This document shows, one piece after another, positions 44,561 through 57,400 of a DNA stretch of 64,000 bases. The position numbers and the translations under genes were made by a program. Every line of letters starts with the position of its first letter. Within the stretch, counting starts at the first letter, position 1. This DNA comes from Lanius collurio (taxonomy: Eukaryota; Chordata; Aves; Passeriformes; Laniidae): assembly GCA_020086605.1 (NCBI GenBank), contig JACBWW010000087.1:760629-824628 (forward strand), given 5' to 3'. The notes under the pieces were generated by a model that did no database searches, was not told the DNA's origin, and worked only from the letters and a program-made list of their open reading frames with translations.

Positions 44561-47500
44561 TCAGTGCCCAGCCGAGGGTAGGGGCCAGCTGGGGGCCTCG
44601 GGGCTCCTGTTCGGTGATGCCCAGGGTCAGCGGAGGCTCTCGGTGACGTGGATCTTAGAGACGGTGGAGCCAAGGGGCCTGAGCCTGGTGCTCCAGGACA
44701 GAGCTGCCATCTCCATGGGTTTGTATCCTGGGGCCCGTGGCTGAGGCTCCCTCGCTGCCTGGACTGCCGGGTCCCTGGTGAGCCCTGCTGCGGGGGCACC
44801 TGCAGAACCAGCTGTGCCAGAGGGACAAACACACGTGTGCCAGGATCCTGCATGTGGGACATCAAAGAATGCTTTCCCCCCAGGTCCCACTGAGGTGTGG
44901 GGGTACAGACAGGGCGGGCCTCTGCGTGGCTGTGCTGCGCTGCCGGGGTGGGTGGTGGTGGCTCAGCTGTCGCCTCTGTTGTCAGTCCTGCTCCAGGACA
45001 TTTATAGGGGGCCGGAGCTGTGCCCAGCCCCACGCTGCCCTGCAGTGCTGTTCCTCGGCACCTCCACACCTTGCAGAGACCTCTCTTACAGGGGTTCCTT
45101 CCTGAAGGGGTTGGAGCAGGGCCCTGTACTGCTGCCTGTGGGCTGGAGAAAGGCAGGGCTGGCACTGCCACCTCTCTCTAACGTGCCGTTAATGCAATGT
45201 CTTGTCCAGGAGCCTTTCCTGCAGGATAAATGGCCTTTCCATCTGGAGCCTGCGTGAATTACGCTGACGTTTTGCTCCCGAGTAGATGTGTGTAGGGGAG
45301 CTGGGTATTGGATTGGTGTGAGGCAAGAGAAGCAATCTCTGGGAGGCCATCAATTTGGATTAGGCTTTGTGGACTGGGATGGAGGGTAATCACCATCCTT
45401 CATTTCAGAGAGGTAAGAAACAAGTCAGCTTCTTTATGGATCATTATAGCTGCAGCAGGAATTGCTTCCACCTCGGCCATGGCACAGATCCCTGCTGGGC
45501 ACAGTGGGTGGAGGAGGGTGTAAAGCCAAAGGAAGGAGCTGGCTGTGGCTTCGGAAGGATGAGCCGGACTCCAGCCTGGCTGGGTGCTGCTGCCACGCTC
45601 CTTCCTGGATGAGATGGCCCTGCTAAGAGTGCTTATCTCGGCCTCCCTCCCACCCTTGCTCCCACAGCTGGAGTCGGGTGAGGTGAGTGGTGGGAGTCAG
45701 TGAAGGAGCAAACACTCCCCACTGCCCAGGGAAACAGGTCCAGGTCTGTCTGGAGGTGGGATTGCACCCATTCTCCTTGCAGTGCCTCTGGCCTCATCTG
45801 GGCTTCCACCAGCAGCGTCTGCCAGTGCAGACTCTGATGGGTGTTGGAGTTGCTTGTGGCCTCAGCATTGTCCCCTGGCAGGGCAGTATGATGGGGACCG
45901 GCCACTGCCCGGCTCCATAGGCACCACATCCTTCCATGCCGACTGTGGCACGGGGAGTGTTGGCACATCATCCCGCAATCCCTAGCCCGGGGAGGGGCCC
46001 AGCCAGTGCCCGGCCCCGTTGGTGCCGTGTCCCTCGCCCCAGCCTGCCGTGGCAGGAGTTGCAGCGCGTTCCCGGCCCGCTGACAGCAGCGCTCCCAGGC
46101 ATCCTCCTCCCGCCGCCCGCGCACGCCCACGCGCAGCGGCGATGAAAGGCTCAGCCCGTAAACAGGGGAGAGGAGGAGGGATGGGATGGGGTGGAAATGG
46201 GGCAGCGGCCGAGGTGGGGGAGCGCGTGTGTGGAGCTGAACCAACTGAGCTGAGCTGGTGGGGTCGGTGCTCTGCCGCCGGCTGGGGCCGGAGCTGCTTG
46301 GGGCCAGTGGGGAGTAGAGATCTGCTTTGGCCTCGCCGAGTGAAGGCCTCCCCTCCCTCCCTCCCTTTTGTTTGTACTTTTCTTTTCTTCTTCTTCTCTT
46401 TTTTTTTTTTTTTTTTTTTATATCTGAGTGCTTCATTTTCCAGAAGCTGTCATTTTACATAAACCTCTCAGCGAGGTACATCCATTCCCACTGCCAAAAT
46501 CTCCATATCAAACACTTGTACCACGCCGCTGAACTGACAGCCCTGCCTGTACACGCTCCGTGCCTTTACAAAGGGATGCTGCGTCGGGGAAGGATATAAA
46601 TACACGCATTGGAATGACATGCAGCGCGCTCACTCGCCAGCTTGTGCTGCCCTGCTCTCTTGCTGCCCAGCTAAAATTTCTCTGAAGCACAGGCACCCAC
46701 AGGCTGCTGGTGGCACCACAGCACCCACAGCCCCGGCAGCACCGGCACTGGGGTGGGTGGGCAGCTGCTACGCTGGTGCCGTGCTGCTGCTGTGGCGGGT
46801 GCAGGGCTGGGGTGTCGTGTGCGCTGAGCTGGGGGTTTGGGGGGCAGGAGCCCCCTGGCAGTGATTCCTGCAGCCCCTGTGCATGGGAAGCCTTTGCTGT
46901 GCGCAGTCTCGGAGCTGCATGCAGGCTGTGTGGGGTTCCTGCTGCCCAGGTGCCCGCAGGATGCTCTGTCCCGTCAGGCTGAGAGGCTGGTGGGCCCCAG
47001 GGTAACCCACATGCTGTGGTGCAGCAGGAGTGTGGCTGCTTGGCTTGAAACTCTCTGTGCCTCAAATCCTGTTTCAATGGGAGTAGAGACAGAGTGTGTT
47101 GAGCAATCCAACTGCTTCCTTTTCAAACAAAATTATTTTCTTCTGGATGAAATTCAAATCCAACCCCAAATCCCTGTTTCCTTGCAAAGGAGAAGGAAGG
47201 AAATGCAAAATATGGTCCCCACCCCCCAAGTCTATCAGTCTTGCAGCTGATGAGCAGAGCCATTCCTGCTTGTCCTGGGATTCCCTCCCTCCTCGTCGCA
47301 AGGACGTCGCTGTCATCGGCGGTGGCGCCGTAGCCGTGTGCTGTCACACTGGCTGCAGCATCGGCTGTTCCCCAGGATAGGACGTGGTTATCCGGGGAGG
47401 CAGTGGAATGCTGGAGTGGGAATCTGGGGAGGCAGTGAAATGCTAGAGCAAGTCCCAGGGGAGCACTGAGAGGTCCTGTGGTCCCTTAGTCCCCTGGGGC

Positions 47501-48949
47501 CACCACGGTCCGTAGGCACCTGGCCCAGCTGGGGTGTGTTGGTCGGTGTCGTGGCCATCACTGGCAGGGCTGTAGCTGTCGCCTATAACTCTGTGCTTGG
47601 TGGTTTCTGCTGCTCTTCCAGATGGGGATCTTGATGTGGGAAAGATGAGGTGCTTTTTTTTTAATGTAATGCCATTAAAGTGGTTTTTAATTGAGTTCAT
47701 TTGGGCAAGTTTGATGATAAATTTTTCAGCACCTCGGCTGGGAGAGACAGGTCTGTGCTCAGCTCTCCTGCTTTCCACACCAGAAAAGCTTCAGGACATG
47801 AGATGTTTCTGGGCTGAGCTCTTTCCACCCTCAGGAATCCTCTGAGATCTCTGGCCCCAGCTAAGGCAGTGCTGGCACGGGTATGGAGGAGTGTGTTGTT
47901 TGTGTCCCCAAAGCTCCTGTCGCCCCAGCTCTGCTGCTGAGGGTGTGGTGATGCTCTAGGTCAGGTCTCTGGAGACCCCAGCCTGGCTGGAGCAGAGGGT
48001 TTGGTGGGATGCAGAAGGGGAAGGTGCGTGGGGGCTGATGTGTTGCGGTTGTGTTGCCCCAGCCGTGCGTGGGGAGGACACAACTGCAGCCAGACGGTGC
48101 CCAGGGAAGGGATGGGTGAGTGGGTGAGCTGCTCCTGCTCTGCCTTGTGCCACGGCTCCTTCCAGCCAGGATGAATCAGCCTTTCCCAAGGACCTGCGAG
48201 CAATCTGCCACCACTGTGGCCTTGGATTCCCAAGGAGTCACAGCCCTCCCTGGGCAGGGAGCCATGAGGTGAGGGCAGCAGCAGTGCCAGCTGCGACGGC
48301 ATCTGCTGCTCTTGCTGGCAGAAGGCACAGACCTCAAGGTTTGTGTCCCCCAAACTGCTCTTAGCAGAAAGAAGTGCACCATGCTGGTGATGCTCCTGGC
48401 ACTGATGTGTGCCTGCCAGCTGCCGGGGGCTGTGCCATCCCTGAGGGGCTGCTGCAACCCCGGGGACCCACTTGGGCAGTCCCCACAGCCGGGGTCTGGG
48501 ATTCCCTTTTCCCAGGATGGAGGGAAATATCCGGGCTGGGTCCCCGGCTCCAGTGCATGGTTGAGCCCAGAGCCCCGTGGTTGCCCTGAGGGGAGGTGAA
48601 GGTCCAGCCCCCGGCTCCATCCGTGCGGGACGTGCGGGCAGGGCCTGCCAGGACCTGCTCCTGGGTCTCTGCCCACTCCCCTGCTGCCAGTGGCAGCTGC
48701 TGAGCCCAGCCGGAGCAGCCCCTGGTGCCAGCTGCCTCTGGGCCACCTTCCCTCTTCCCTGCTTAGTCCGGAGGCTTTTCCCTTCCGCCTGTGTGTGCTC
48801 CTGCGGGAGTGCTGGCGTGGGCGGGCAGGAGGGCGCAGGGATGGGCATTTGGCTGGAGCTGGGTAGAAGCTCAGTCAGGCTGTGAGCAATGGAGGGAAGT
48901 TGGGCTCTGCTGGCAAAGTTTCTGCCCGTTCATCACGGGCGAAGGGATG
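44561..48949. other. Intergenic, including a small CpG island near 46030-46230
   Basis: No gene recognised. A pyrimidine tract with T21 lies at 46376-46419. The frame near 47080-47240 ending in QMVYQ-like residues is short and AT-rich but unsupported. A CpG-rich patch at 46030-46230 has no evident exon. Confidence 0.35.
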
Positions 48950-49200
48950 TTTTGGTACGTGCTGATTAACTGCCTCCTCCCGATGTGCCATGGCAAGATA
49001 AAATATGAACTACTGCATTCTTTGACTTAAAATTTAATTAAAACTATATATCAAAAACGTGAGACCCTAGGCTTAATAAAACCTGATAAAATTATACTAA
49101 TACACTTCAATTTCAATCCAAGGCTTCCTGATGGAAGAGTGTGAGAGGCTGAGCCTGTAACTAGATTAGAAACACCTCCTATGCAGTATTTATGGTGCTG
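48950..49200. promoter_or_regulatory. AT-rich non-coding block (candidate element)
   Basis: A markedly AT-rich stretch ('aaatttaattaaaactatata' and following) within GC-rich DNA, without recognised repeat or coding content. Confidence 0.25.
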
Positions 49201-52200
49201 TCCTGCTTGAGATGCATGGCCGCCGAGGAAGGCTCTGACACCGTGATGAAGAGGAGTTGTCAGCCTGGCTTATGCGTAAATAGGAGAGAGGGCGAGATTG
49301 TACGGGCTGTTCCTGGTGGGGGGAGAGTGACTTGGGCAGAGGATGAGCTCGTGGAGGGGGGGAGAAAGGGAGGGAAGGAGGGATGCTGCTCCCCCAAGCT
49401 GCTGTGCCCTGGGGATGATCCCTGTCTGTGGCACCAGTGGCCCAGCAGCTGTGGGCTGGGATGAATTGAGGGGTGCCCTCTGCCCACACGGCTCCTTGAC
49501 AGTTGCCAGTGGTTGTGGCCACTTCACCTTTACAAGTGATTTATTGAGTGAGGATTAGCAGCTCAGAGCCATTGCCCAAACAAGCTGGTTTGTTCTGTGT
49601 GTGGGAGTGTGGCTGTGCCAGCAGGAACAGCAGCCACCAAGTTGCTGGGGGGCATCCCGTGGTGGGCTGCCTCTGCTCCAGGCAGGAATCAGCAGGAGCA
49701 CCCAGTTCCCCACATGGTCCTCTCAAGCAGGGTCCCTCTGGTACAACCCAGAGCATCATTGCTGTTGGAGCCTTTCCCTGTGGGCCCCTATCCCCAAAAT
49801 TTCACTTTAGGGTAGAAATGCCCTGGATTTGTGTCTGCAGAGGCGTTAGTGACTGGGGGGTGTCACCTCAAGCTGTTCAGAGGGGTCTGGGGTCATCAGC
49901 AGGGCTCAGTGTGGCACGGGTGGCTGCGGTGCCACCTCGCCCCAGCGGGAAGCGGCTCGGGCAGACTGTTAATGTGGAGCATAAATCCTGGTGGAGACAG
50001 GGGAGGTCAGAGCAGGGAGGCAGGAGCAGTAAAGCACTGCAGGCAGCGGCTCCGTCCTTAGAGGAGAACCCAGGGCTCATTACTGAGCACAGGGAAAATG
50101 GGTGGGAACGTTACTGGGCTGGGCACCCGTGGGAGCACAGCAGGTTTTGGGGGCCGGGAGCTCAGTCTGTGGTGATGCAACCGGTGGGGCAGGGGTCTTT
50201 CTGCCACCTTCGGTGCCTTGGGTCATGCCTGAACCCCTCCTTGACTTGGATGAGGTCAGTGTGCAGCCTGGGCCTGGACAGGATGCTGAACACGGGGTGC
50301 CAGAGTCATCTGTTGGGGCTGAGGGTGCAGCCCAGGGCTGGAGGTTGCCAGGACCCGGCGCTGCCCCAGCGATCTGTGCCCATCTCCTGCAGCTGCCCCC
50401 ACTGCTTCCCCCTCTGCTCTCCCTTCCAGGTGAGAGAGCACGCATCCCCCTGGAGCACTGACGTGTTCTGGTGCTTCTCCAAGGCTGTGGCAGCAATTCC
50501 AGCAGCCAGTGGCCTGGCATGACCCCGGGAGCTGGAAGAAGGGGGGTGAGGTGGGCACTGAGCTGGCAGGGAGCCCCCTTCCCAGGCAGCAGGGTACCCA
50601 ACAGGCAGCAGTATCAGCTCTGCCAGCCACAAACTCCCTGCCCCCTTGCCCGCTCTCCAAATCCCTGGGGAACTGGAAGTAAGGGCAGAGCAAAATGTGA
50701 AGGGATGGGGTTTGTGTGCTGGTGCCCATCCATGCCATCTCCCCACGTCCCTCCTTGCCCAGGCTGTGCCCAGGTTCATCCCTCACACTGCCCCTCTCCC
50801 AGCCCCGCAGGGCCACTGCTCCCTGCTCTCTGGAGCTGTATTTTCAGAGACTGTGGGGGATGTCGTGTGTGTAAAATTAGCGCTGCCTTGTTAGTGCTTC
50901 TCAGGCTAATTCGGAGTGAAATGCTTTAGCAGCGGTGGGCTGATTCTATCAGGAGAACAAGAACTAATTAAATTCACTCTGACCATCAAGCAGTAAATTA
51001 TTTATACCCAGACAGATGCAATCTAATCTGTAGTGTCCAGCCCCACTGAACCTGCAGCCTTGGTTCAGGGTGAGGAGCAGATTAGGCAACAGAGGGGGAG
51101 CTGGGAAGGGCAGACCAAGGGTTGCCAGAGAAGGCAATTTTTTTTTTCCCTTTTGGGGCTAGTGCTGCAGCAGGACCCCTCCACTGCACTGTGGACCCTG
51201 GGCCTGCCTGGGGAACTCCCGAGCATGGGGACCTTCAGGGCTGGGAGCTGGAAGGAGATGGGGTGTCCTGCAGCAGCTGCCCGTGCTCCTCCATCCTGGG
51301 GAGCTGGCACAGACCCACGCTGTCGGCTGGGGAGGTGGTTTACCAACGTCAGCAGGGAGATGTGGGAGTCCTCCTCCTCCTTCACTTCCTCCTCATCCCA
51401 GGAGGAAGGCCAGGCACAGTGCAGAGGTCCTCACCTCTGATGTTGCACCACTGCACTGTGGTTCCTGCGATCTCCATCACCCCCTTCCTGTGCCTCGCCA
51501 GGCCCAGTGCTCACAGCCAGCTCAGCTCAGGGCAGGTATGAACTGTTCTCATCTCTGCAGGGGTTTGTTTTTTGGTGATCTGACCTGGCGCCTGATTAGA
51601 TCATTCCTGCCTCACAGTGGAACCGCAGCTTCCTCTGCCTTCGAGCCGCAGTTCACTCTAATTGCGATTGAGCTGAGATCCCTCTTCTCTCCAATTGAAA
51701 GGGAAGAGTGAAAAATCATTTGCTGATCCTCTAGGGGTTGTAAAGGATTCCAGCAGCCTGGGAAACAGGCTGGGAAAGTGGTGTGGTGTGGTAAAAATGA
51801 TCTGGTTGTTATTTATGTTAGAGGGACAGAAAGGAGGAATTCCAGAGCAGCCAGGAGAGAGCATCACGGGGATGGTCCTTGTCCCCTTGGGAACGGAGAT
51901 TTCCATTCTGTCCTCTGGCAAGCATGATGTTGGGAGGGCTGGTTTGACTGGGAAGAGCTTGGCTCTGTTCAGGGTAAGAGCCTCTGGAAACATGTCAGGG
52001 TCACTGGTGGGTGCCCATGGGGCCAGGCAGGGTGGGCAGTGCTGGGCTTCCCAGCAGGCAGGAGCACTGGGAGCTGCCCCGCAGAGAGGGATGGATCCCT
52101 GGTGCAGGGATTGGGCTCTCGCTGAGTTTATCAAGGTGTTTAAGGATAAATCGGCTGTAACCAGTCTGTGCCCATGAGGGCTGAGCTCCTCCGGGCCGGA

Positions 52201-53569
52201 GCAGAGCTTGTGCTGCCCCGTAATTCCTGCCGGGAGGAGGCAGCGCAGGCAGGCTCCAGGGCTTGTGCCGTGTTCGCATGGAGCATGCAGGCACTCGGAA
52301 CCAATCCTTTCCACAATGCGTTCATTTTTCCATCGTGCTGGAAGTGCAGGCTCCGACGTCAGGCGCGGCCGAGCCCCGGCAGCAGCGCAGGGGAGCCGGC
52401 AGCGTGCTCAGCTCCGCTCCAGCTGTGCCGCGGTCTGCGGACGGCCGAGCCCAGCCGGTGTTTGCATTTGCACCGCTGATTAATCTCTGTAGCAGGGGAG
52501 GGAACTCCTGTTATGAATCAGGCTCATAACTCCCGGCACACATATTTCCAAAGCCCCGCTGAACTATTAATCCACCCGGCTCCCTGGGGTAGGGAGGATG
52601 GAGGGGGAAATGTCACCTTGTGGCAGGAGAGTTGTGATAGGCAGCCAAGTCAGCAGCTCCGTCTTGGAGATGGCTCCCGGTCTCCAGATCCCACCGATGG
52701 ACCATGTGGCCTCGCGATTGATTTAAAAAGGAGAGAGAAAAAAAGGCAACTGCTTCACTCTGGCTTTGCTGATGCTGAGAGGACAGATTTGCCTGCTGGC
52801 AGCTCTGCCATTAACTGGATGAGCTATTCAAGTGTGGGTTATGGATTTGGGATCAGCCTGACTGTGCTGGAGAAGAGTCACGGTGCTGAGCCCAGATGGA
52901 TGCGTGGCCCAGGATGGGGCCCGGGGGGAGCTGACATGCTCTTTTCAGGAGCAGCAGAAGGTGGGATGGAGGAGCCTTCCCTGGGAGCAGATAACCTTGG
53001 AAGGGTGAGAAGCTCTTCAAACTCTGGCCAGGTCCCTCCTGACTGCATGAGAGAGATTCATGGGTGCTGCAGCCCCCAGGAGCAGAAGGGCTGGAAGTGG
53101 AGCAGGGGAGAGGAGATGGGAATTGGGTAACAGGAGGTTCCTTCCCCTGGGAGGGAGGAATTGGGAATTTCCCAGCAGTGCTGGGAGAGGAGCCATGCTT
53201 TCAGAGTCTGGGAACGACTTCCAGGCTGCAAAAATCCCTTTCTAGTCCCAAAGCTGCCACAAGAATCCTCACTGCTCCAGCAGGCAGCTGGCACTCATGG
53301 CCCTGGCATCCTTGGGCTGCTGTGGCAGAGCAAGAGTGAGCTGGACCCTCCAGCAGCCAGCGAAGAGAGGGACTGGGATTTTGGTTTTGGCTCATGAGGA
53401 TCACTTGGACATTGAGCAGCAGAAGATGAAGCAGTCAAAATTTGCTCCCAACTGCTTCATTTGGGCAGGATACGAGTGCTCACAGCCTGGGATGTGCCCA
53501 CAGTCCCAGCGTTGCTGTCTCCTTCCTCCTGGGTGGATCTGGCCCGGCAGTGCCAGTGCAGTGCAGGAA
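49201..53569. other. Intergenic: no supported gene
   Basis: Mostly GC-rich unique DNA. AT-rich, motif-bearing patches lie at 50860-51010 and 51560-51740. A GC-rich patch at 52340-52450 includes a CRE-like half site (GACGTCAG). The long frame over 49548-50522 is compositional, with no domain signature. Confidence 0.35.
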
Positions 53570-53970
53570 ACACAAGCATTTTGATATTTTTTATTTTTAT
53601 TTTCCATTTTTGCCACAGTTCCACAGCCCCTCTGTCGCACTCCTTGTTAAGCTGTTAAATCACTCCATTTATTTAGCACGAGCATTGCTGAGAGCTCATT
53701 TTTATCTTGGTGAAAACCAGACTTGCTCATGGGCACATAATGAAATTGTATAAATATACCCTTAGCTGGGAATCTAATTTATTTTTCCTGTTCATTATGG
53801 GGTAGAAGGCCATTATGAGATGTAGAACTTTTTTTTTCCCCAGTGCTGGAATTGAAGGGCTGGTGCGGGCACTTTTTATACTGATGATTTTGCCCTGATT
53901 CAATTTGAAGCTGGTTAGAGCTCAAATACTGAAGCATAATTGACAGAGATCGGTGTGGGTTGCCATGCTA
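53570..53970. promoter_or_regulatory. AT-rich non-coding block with RFX-like site at its right edge
   Basis: The block includes TATTTTTTATTTTTATTTTCC, then TAAT/TTTAT-rich DNA. The RFX-like half palindrome GTTGCCATGCTAAT lies at 53959-53972. No repeat family or exon was recognised. Confidence 0.3.
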
Positions 53971-54149
53971 ATGTCCTGGCTGTGGCTCTGTGGCAACACC
54001 GGACCAAGGCTCAGTGGAATCTGCGGCCGGTGGAGCACAGCTGGGCACCGTGTGTCCGAGATGGGTGCAGGAGTGGAGATTCCCCTGAGCTGGGATCGCA
54101 GGGAGCAGTGGTGGCCCAGCCCCAGGGCAGCAGGAAATGAGCCCGTCCC

Positions 54150-54440
54150 TTTGTCCATCAGCGGGATTGATTTTCGACAGTATTGATACTGCTATAAAGT
54201 CCTGTTTATGGAGCTATAATTAAGCGGGGCCATTTAGCCGGCAGTGTTAAGTGCTGAGCAGATTTATGGCACAGCTCAGCCTTCGGCAGGGTTATATTTC
54301 AGCACGAAGCACACCAGGTTTTTATGTGTTCTGCGATTGTGTTCGTGTCACAGTGATTAGTATAATGGGGGCTTCCGGGGTCGTGTTGCCAAGCTGAGGA
54401 AACAGCAATTAGGGGCCGCTGCAGTATCAACTTAATTGCA
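54150..54440. promoter_or_regulatory. Candidate conserved non-coding block
   Basis: Mixed-composition, repeat-free DNA with ATAATTAAG, GTGTTAAGTGCTGAG and CAGCAATTAGG motifs, contrasting with GC-rich flanks. Nothing reads as coding. Confidence 0.25.
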
Positions 54441-57400
54441 TCCATTTGCGAGCGACAGGGGCCCGGGTGCACGGGAGCAGCTGGCAGGGCAAGCCCTGGC
54501 ACCCCACATCCACCGGCCGTGGCCAGCCCCTGGCACCCAGGGGGTGGGATCTGTTGGGGCTCTGAGGGTCTGTCACCGGGCAGAGCGGAGAGTGTCTCCT
54601 GTCCGGGCACTGGGACACGCTCGGCTGAACCGAAACCAGCGCTGCTGCAATGCTGCTGGGTTCAGGGTCCCTGGTGCTGGGGCAATGCCTGGGAGAGCCA
54701 GGGGGAATGTGCTTCTCCAGGAGCTGGTGGTGCTTCAGTGGCATCGCCCAGGGCTGTGTGATCAACCTGTGTTTCAGCCTCAGTCCATCGTCCATTTGCC
54801 ATGGGCAAGCAGTGGTGTGGCCACACAGCTGCAGCACCCCGGGTGCTCCCATGGCTTGTCCCTGTGTCGAGGGGATGGGCAGGCCAAGCTCTGCAGCAGA
54901 GGGGAGCGTGGGACAAAGTGATCCAAGGGCAAAAGGGCCATTGGTGGATTTGCAGCAGTGCAATTAGAGCTCACCTTGGCGTGCACTTGGAAGCCTTGGA
55001 AGCCTTTCCTTTGAACTGTCCCCTGATGGCATTCCTGAGATCTGGAGATTTCCCAGCTCAGCCCTTTGCCGTAGGGAGGTTCTGCAGAGCAGTTACAGAT
55101 ACCCAGAGAAGGCTGGGAATGAGCCTCTCCTGAGCATCCTGATGCCCTCGCCTGGGCAGGCCCCATCTCTTAGCGGGACTTGGGGATGCTGGGGCTGGCA
55201 CAGGCAGGGCCTGGGGGTGCCAGGGCTGGCCAGCACCTTGTGCAATTGTGCCACAAGCAGCGTGCCATGAGCGCACTGCAGCGGCTGGAGAGAGGAAGCT
55301 CCGTGGGAGCTGGGCAGGGTGCGGGTGTGTGTCTTGCTGCAGAGCACTGGTCCCTGGGCTGCTGGCCTGGAGGCAGTGGAGCATCACATGGGGCTCATGG
55401 ATGCACTGCCACAAGTGCATCAAGGATCATAAGATCTCTTTTCCAGGGGGAACCAGTGATGAGAGGGCATCTTCCTTGCTCTTGCCCTTGCTTTTTCCCA
55501 ATTCACTGCAGGGCTTTTGCCGACTAAGAGGTGTTAAACAGCTCTAAATACTCTCCACACTGCAATATCTCCACCACAGCGTTTAATCGAGTGCCACAGA
55601 AATGCCTATAAATAAACGTAATGCGCCTGTGCCAGTTCCCTCCCACGGCATCTCGGAGCTCACAAGAAAGTCAGCAAGTGGTTTGTGCTTGGGCTGCAGC
55701 TCCTGCCTTCCCCTCCCATTCCTGTCCTCCTCTCCACCCCTGCCCTTCATTCCCCATTCCTACCCTTTCCTTTTTACCCTTTTCCCCCCATCTGAGAGTT
55801 AGGGGATCAAGCCCTGGAGCCTGGGGATGTTGAACCATTCGCCACCCCACTGGAATGCAGCTGCACGAGTGAGGATGGGAGGTCTGGAAGCAGCAGCCCA
55901 GTCCTGGCCCACAGGGCCCATGGAGACTGGGAAACTCCTTGCAGTTGTCCCCCCGTTGTCCCTGGGGGCCACATCCCACAGCGCTGGGCTCGGCGGGTGC
56001 TTGGGCTGGGCACTGCACCCGTGGGCACCCCGACATCAGCCAGCACAGCTAGGAACAAATGAGCAGCGGGGAGAGTACAGAGCATTTCAGGGCTGCCTAT
56101 GCTGCTCTTGCATCTGTATGTGAGTCCTTTGTGGTTGGAGACCCACATACACCAAACCAGATGGATTTCCCACCAGGCTGCCTTAAATCTCCGGCATCTC
56201 AGCCCTTGAGTCCAAGGGGAGGGGGGGGGGGGGGGGGGGCGGGGGGGCTTTAGCTGTTGCAAAAGGCACTTTATCTGTTACTTTGGCGCTGCTGCTGCAC
56301 GGCAGTGCCTCCTGAGAAGCACTGCGAAATTCCTTCCATGTTCCCTTCCCGGAGCCTTTATTACAGAAAATAAACAATCTTAAGGAAAGGGAGGACTGGG
56401 TACCAGGCACTCCTTGGCAGTTCTGGGTGTTCCTTGTCATCCCTGTGGCCGCAGGGCGGGGGACAGAGGTGGCTGTGTGTACAGGGCCATCCCTTTTGGC
56501 ACTCCCTGACTGGGCTGCTCTGTGTCCCCAGGCGGGCTCTGGGGGGCTGTGGGGTGTCTGGGGCACCCCTGTGCCGGCACCCTCTCTCCGAGGGAGCCCT
56601 GGGACCTCACTGAGGATCCTCAGCCGAGCAAGATCCCTAAAAAGGCTCCTCAGCCTGTCAGTTGACTGCCTCTTCAGTGCTGATGAGCCACTCTGGTGTT
56701 ACTATTTAAAATCCTAATTGCTTTAATCAGCTCGGCTTTAGCCACCGCAGCCACCGAGTCCAGGGGCTGAGAACGCTCCCGCTCGCCTTCCGCCCGCAGC
56801 CCCCCACGCTCACCAGCACAGCTGCGGCCGGGCACTGCGCGAACACCCAGCGTCCGTGTGGGCACCCAGCACCAACCCCGCAGGTGCCCGGCATCCCTGT
56901 GGGCACCCAGCATCCCTGTGGCTCTGCACTGGCACATGCTGGTGGCACAGCTCGTAGGACAGCGGTGGGAGGTGGGACAGCAGTGAGACTGCAGTGGGGC
57001 GACTGCAGAGCTGAGCACAAGTCCCCTGGGCAGGGGGAGGACAAGAACTTTAATGGATGAGGAGAAGGGGAGCTGCTGTTACCATGGGCTGACAGATGCC
57101 AGCACTTTAATGAGCTGGGAATTCCCATGCCCTCTCCCTGCGCTCGCCTTCGTCACCATGAATTTTCTTCCAGGGTAAAAGCAGCTTCCTCCTGGGGTTT
57201 CAGTGCCCACCAGCCCGCTCCTGCCTCCCCGGCTCCTCCAAGCACAGCCTCGGGATGTTCCTCCATCCTGAACAGGTGCGGGGCGCGGGGGCGCGGGGCA
57301 GAACTCCCCTGGGGCTGCACTCGCAGCCAACCTCGCTGGGATGGTGGGAGATGCCGGATTAAAATAGCGCGGCGCTTCCCTGGCGAGGGAGCCTTGCGGC

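Noticed and set aside
47725..47745. RE1/NRSF-like sequence beginning TTCAGCACCTCGG
   Set aside because: The left half matches well but the right half does not match the RE1 consensus.
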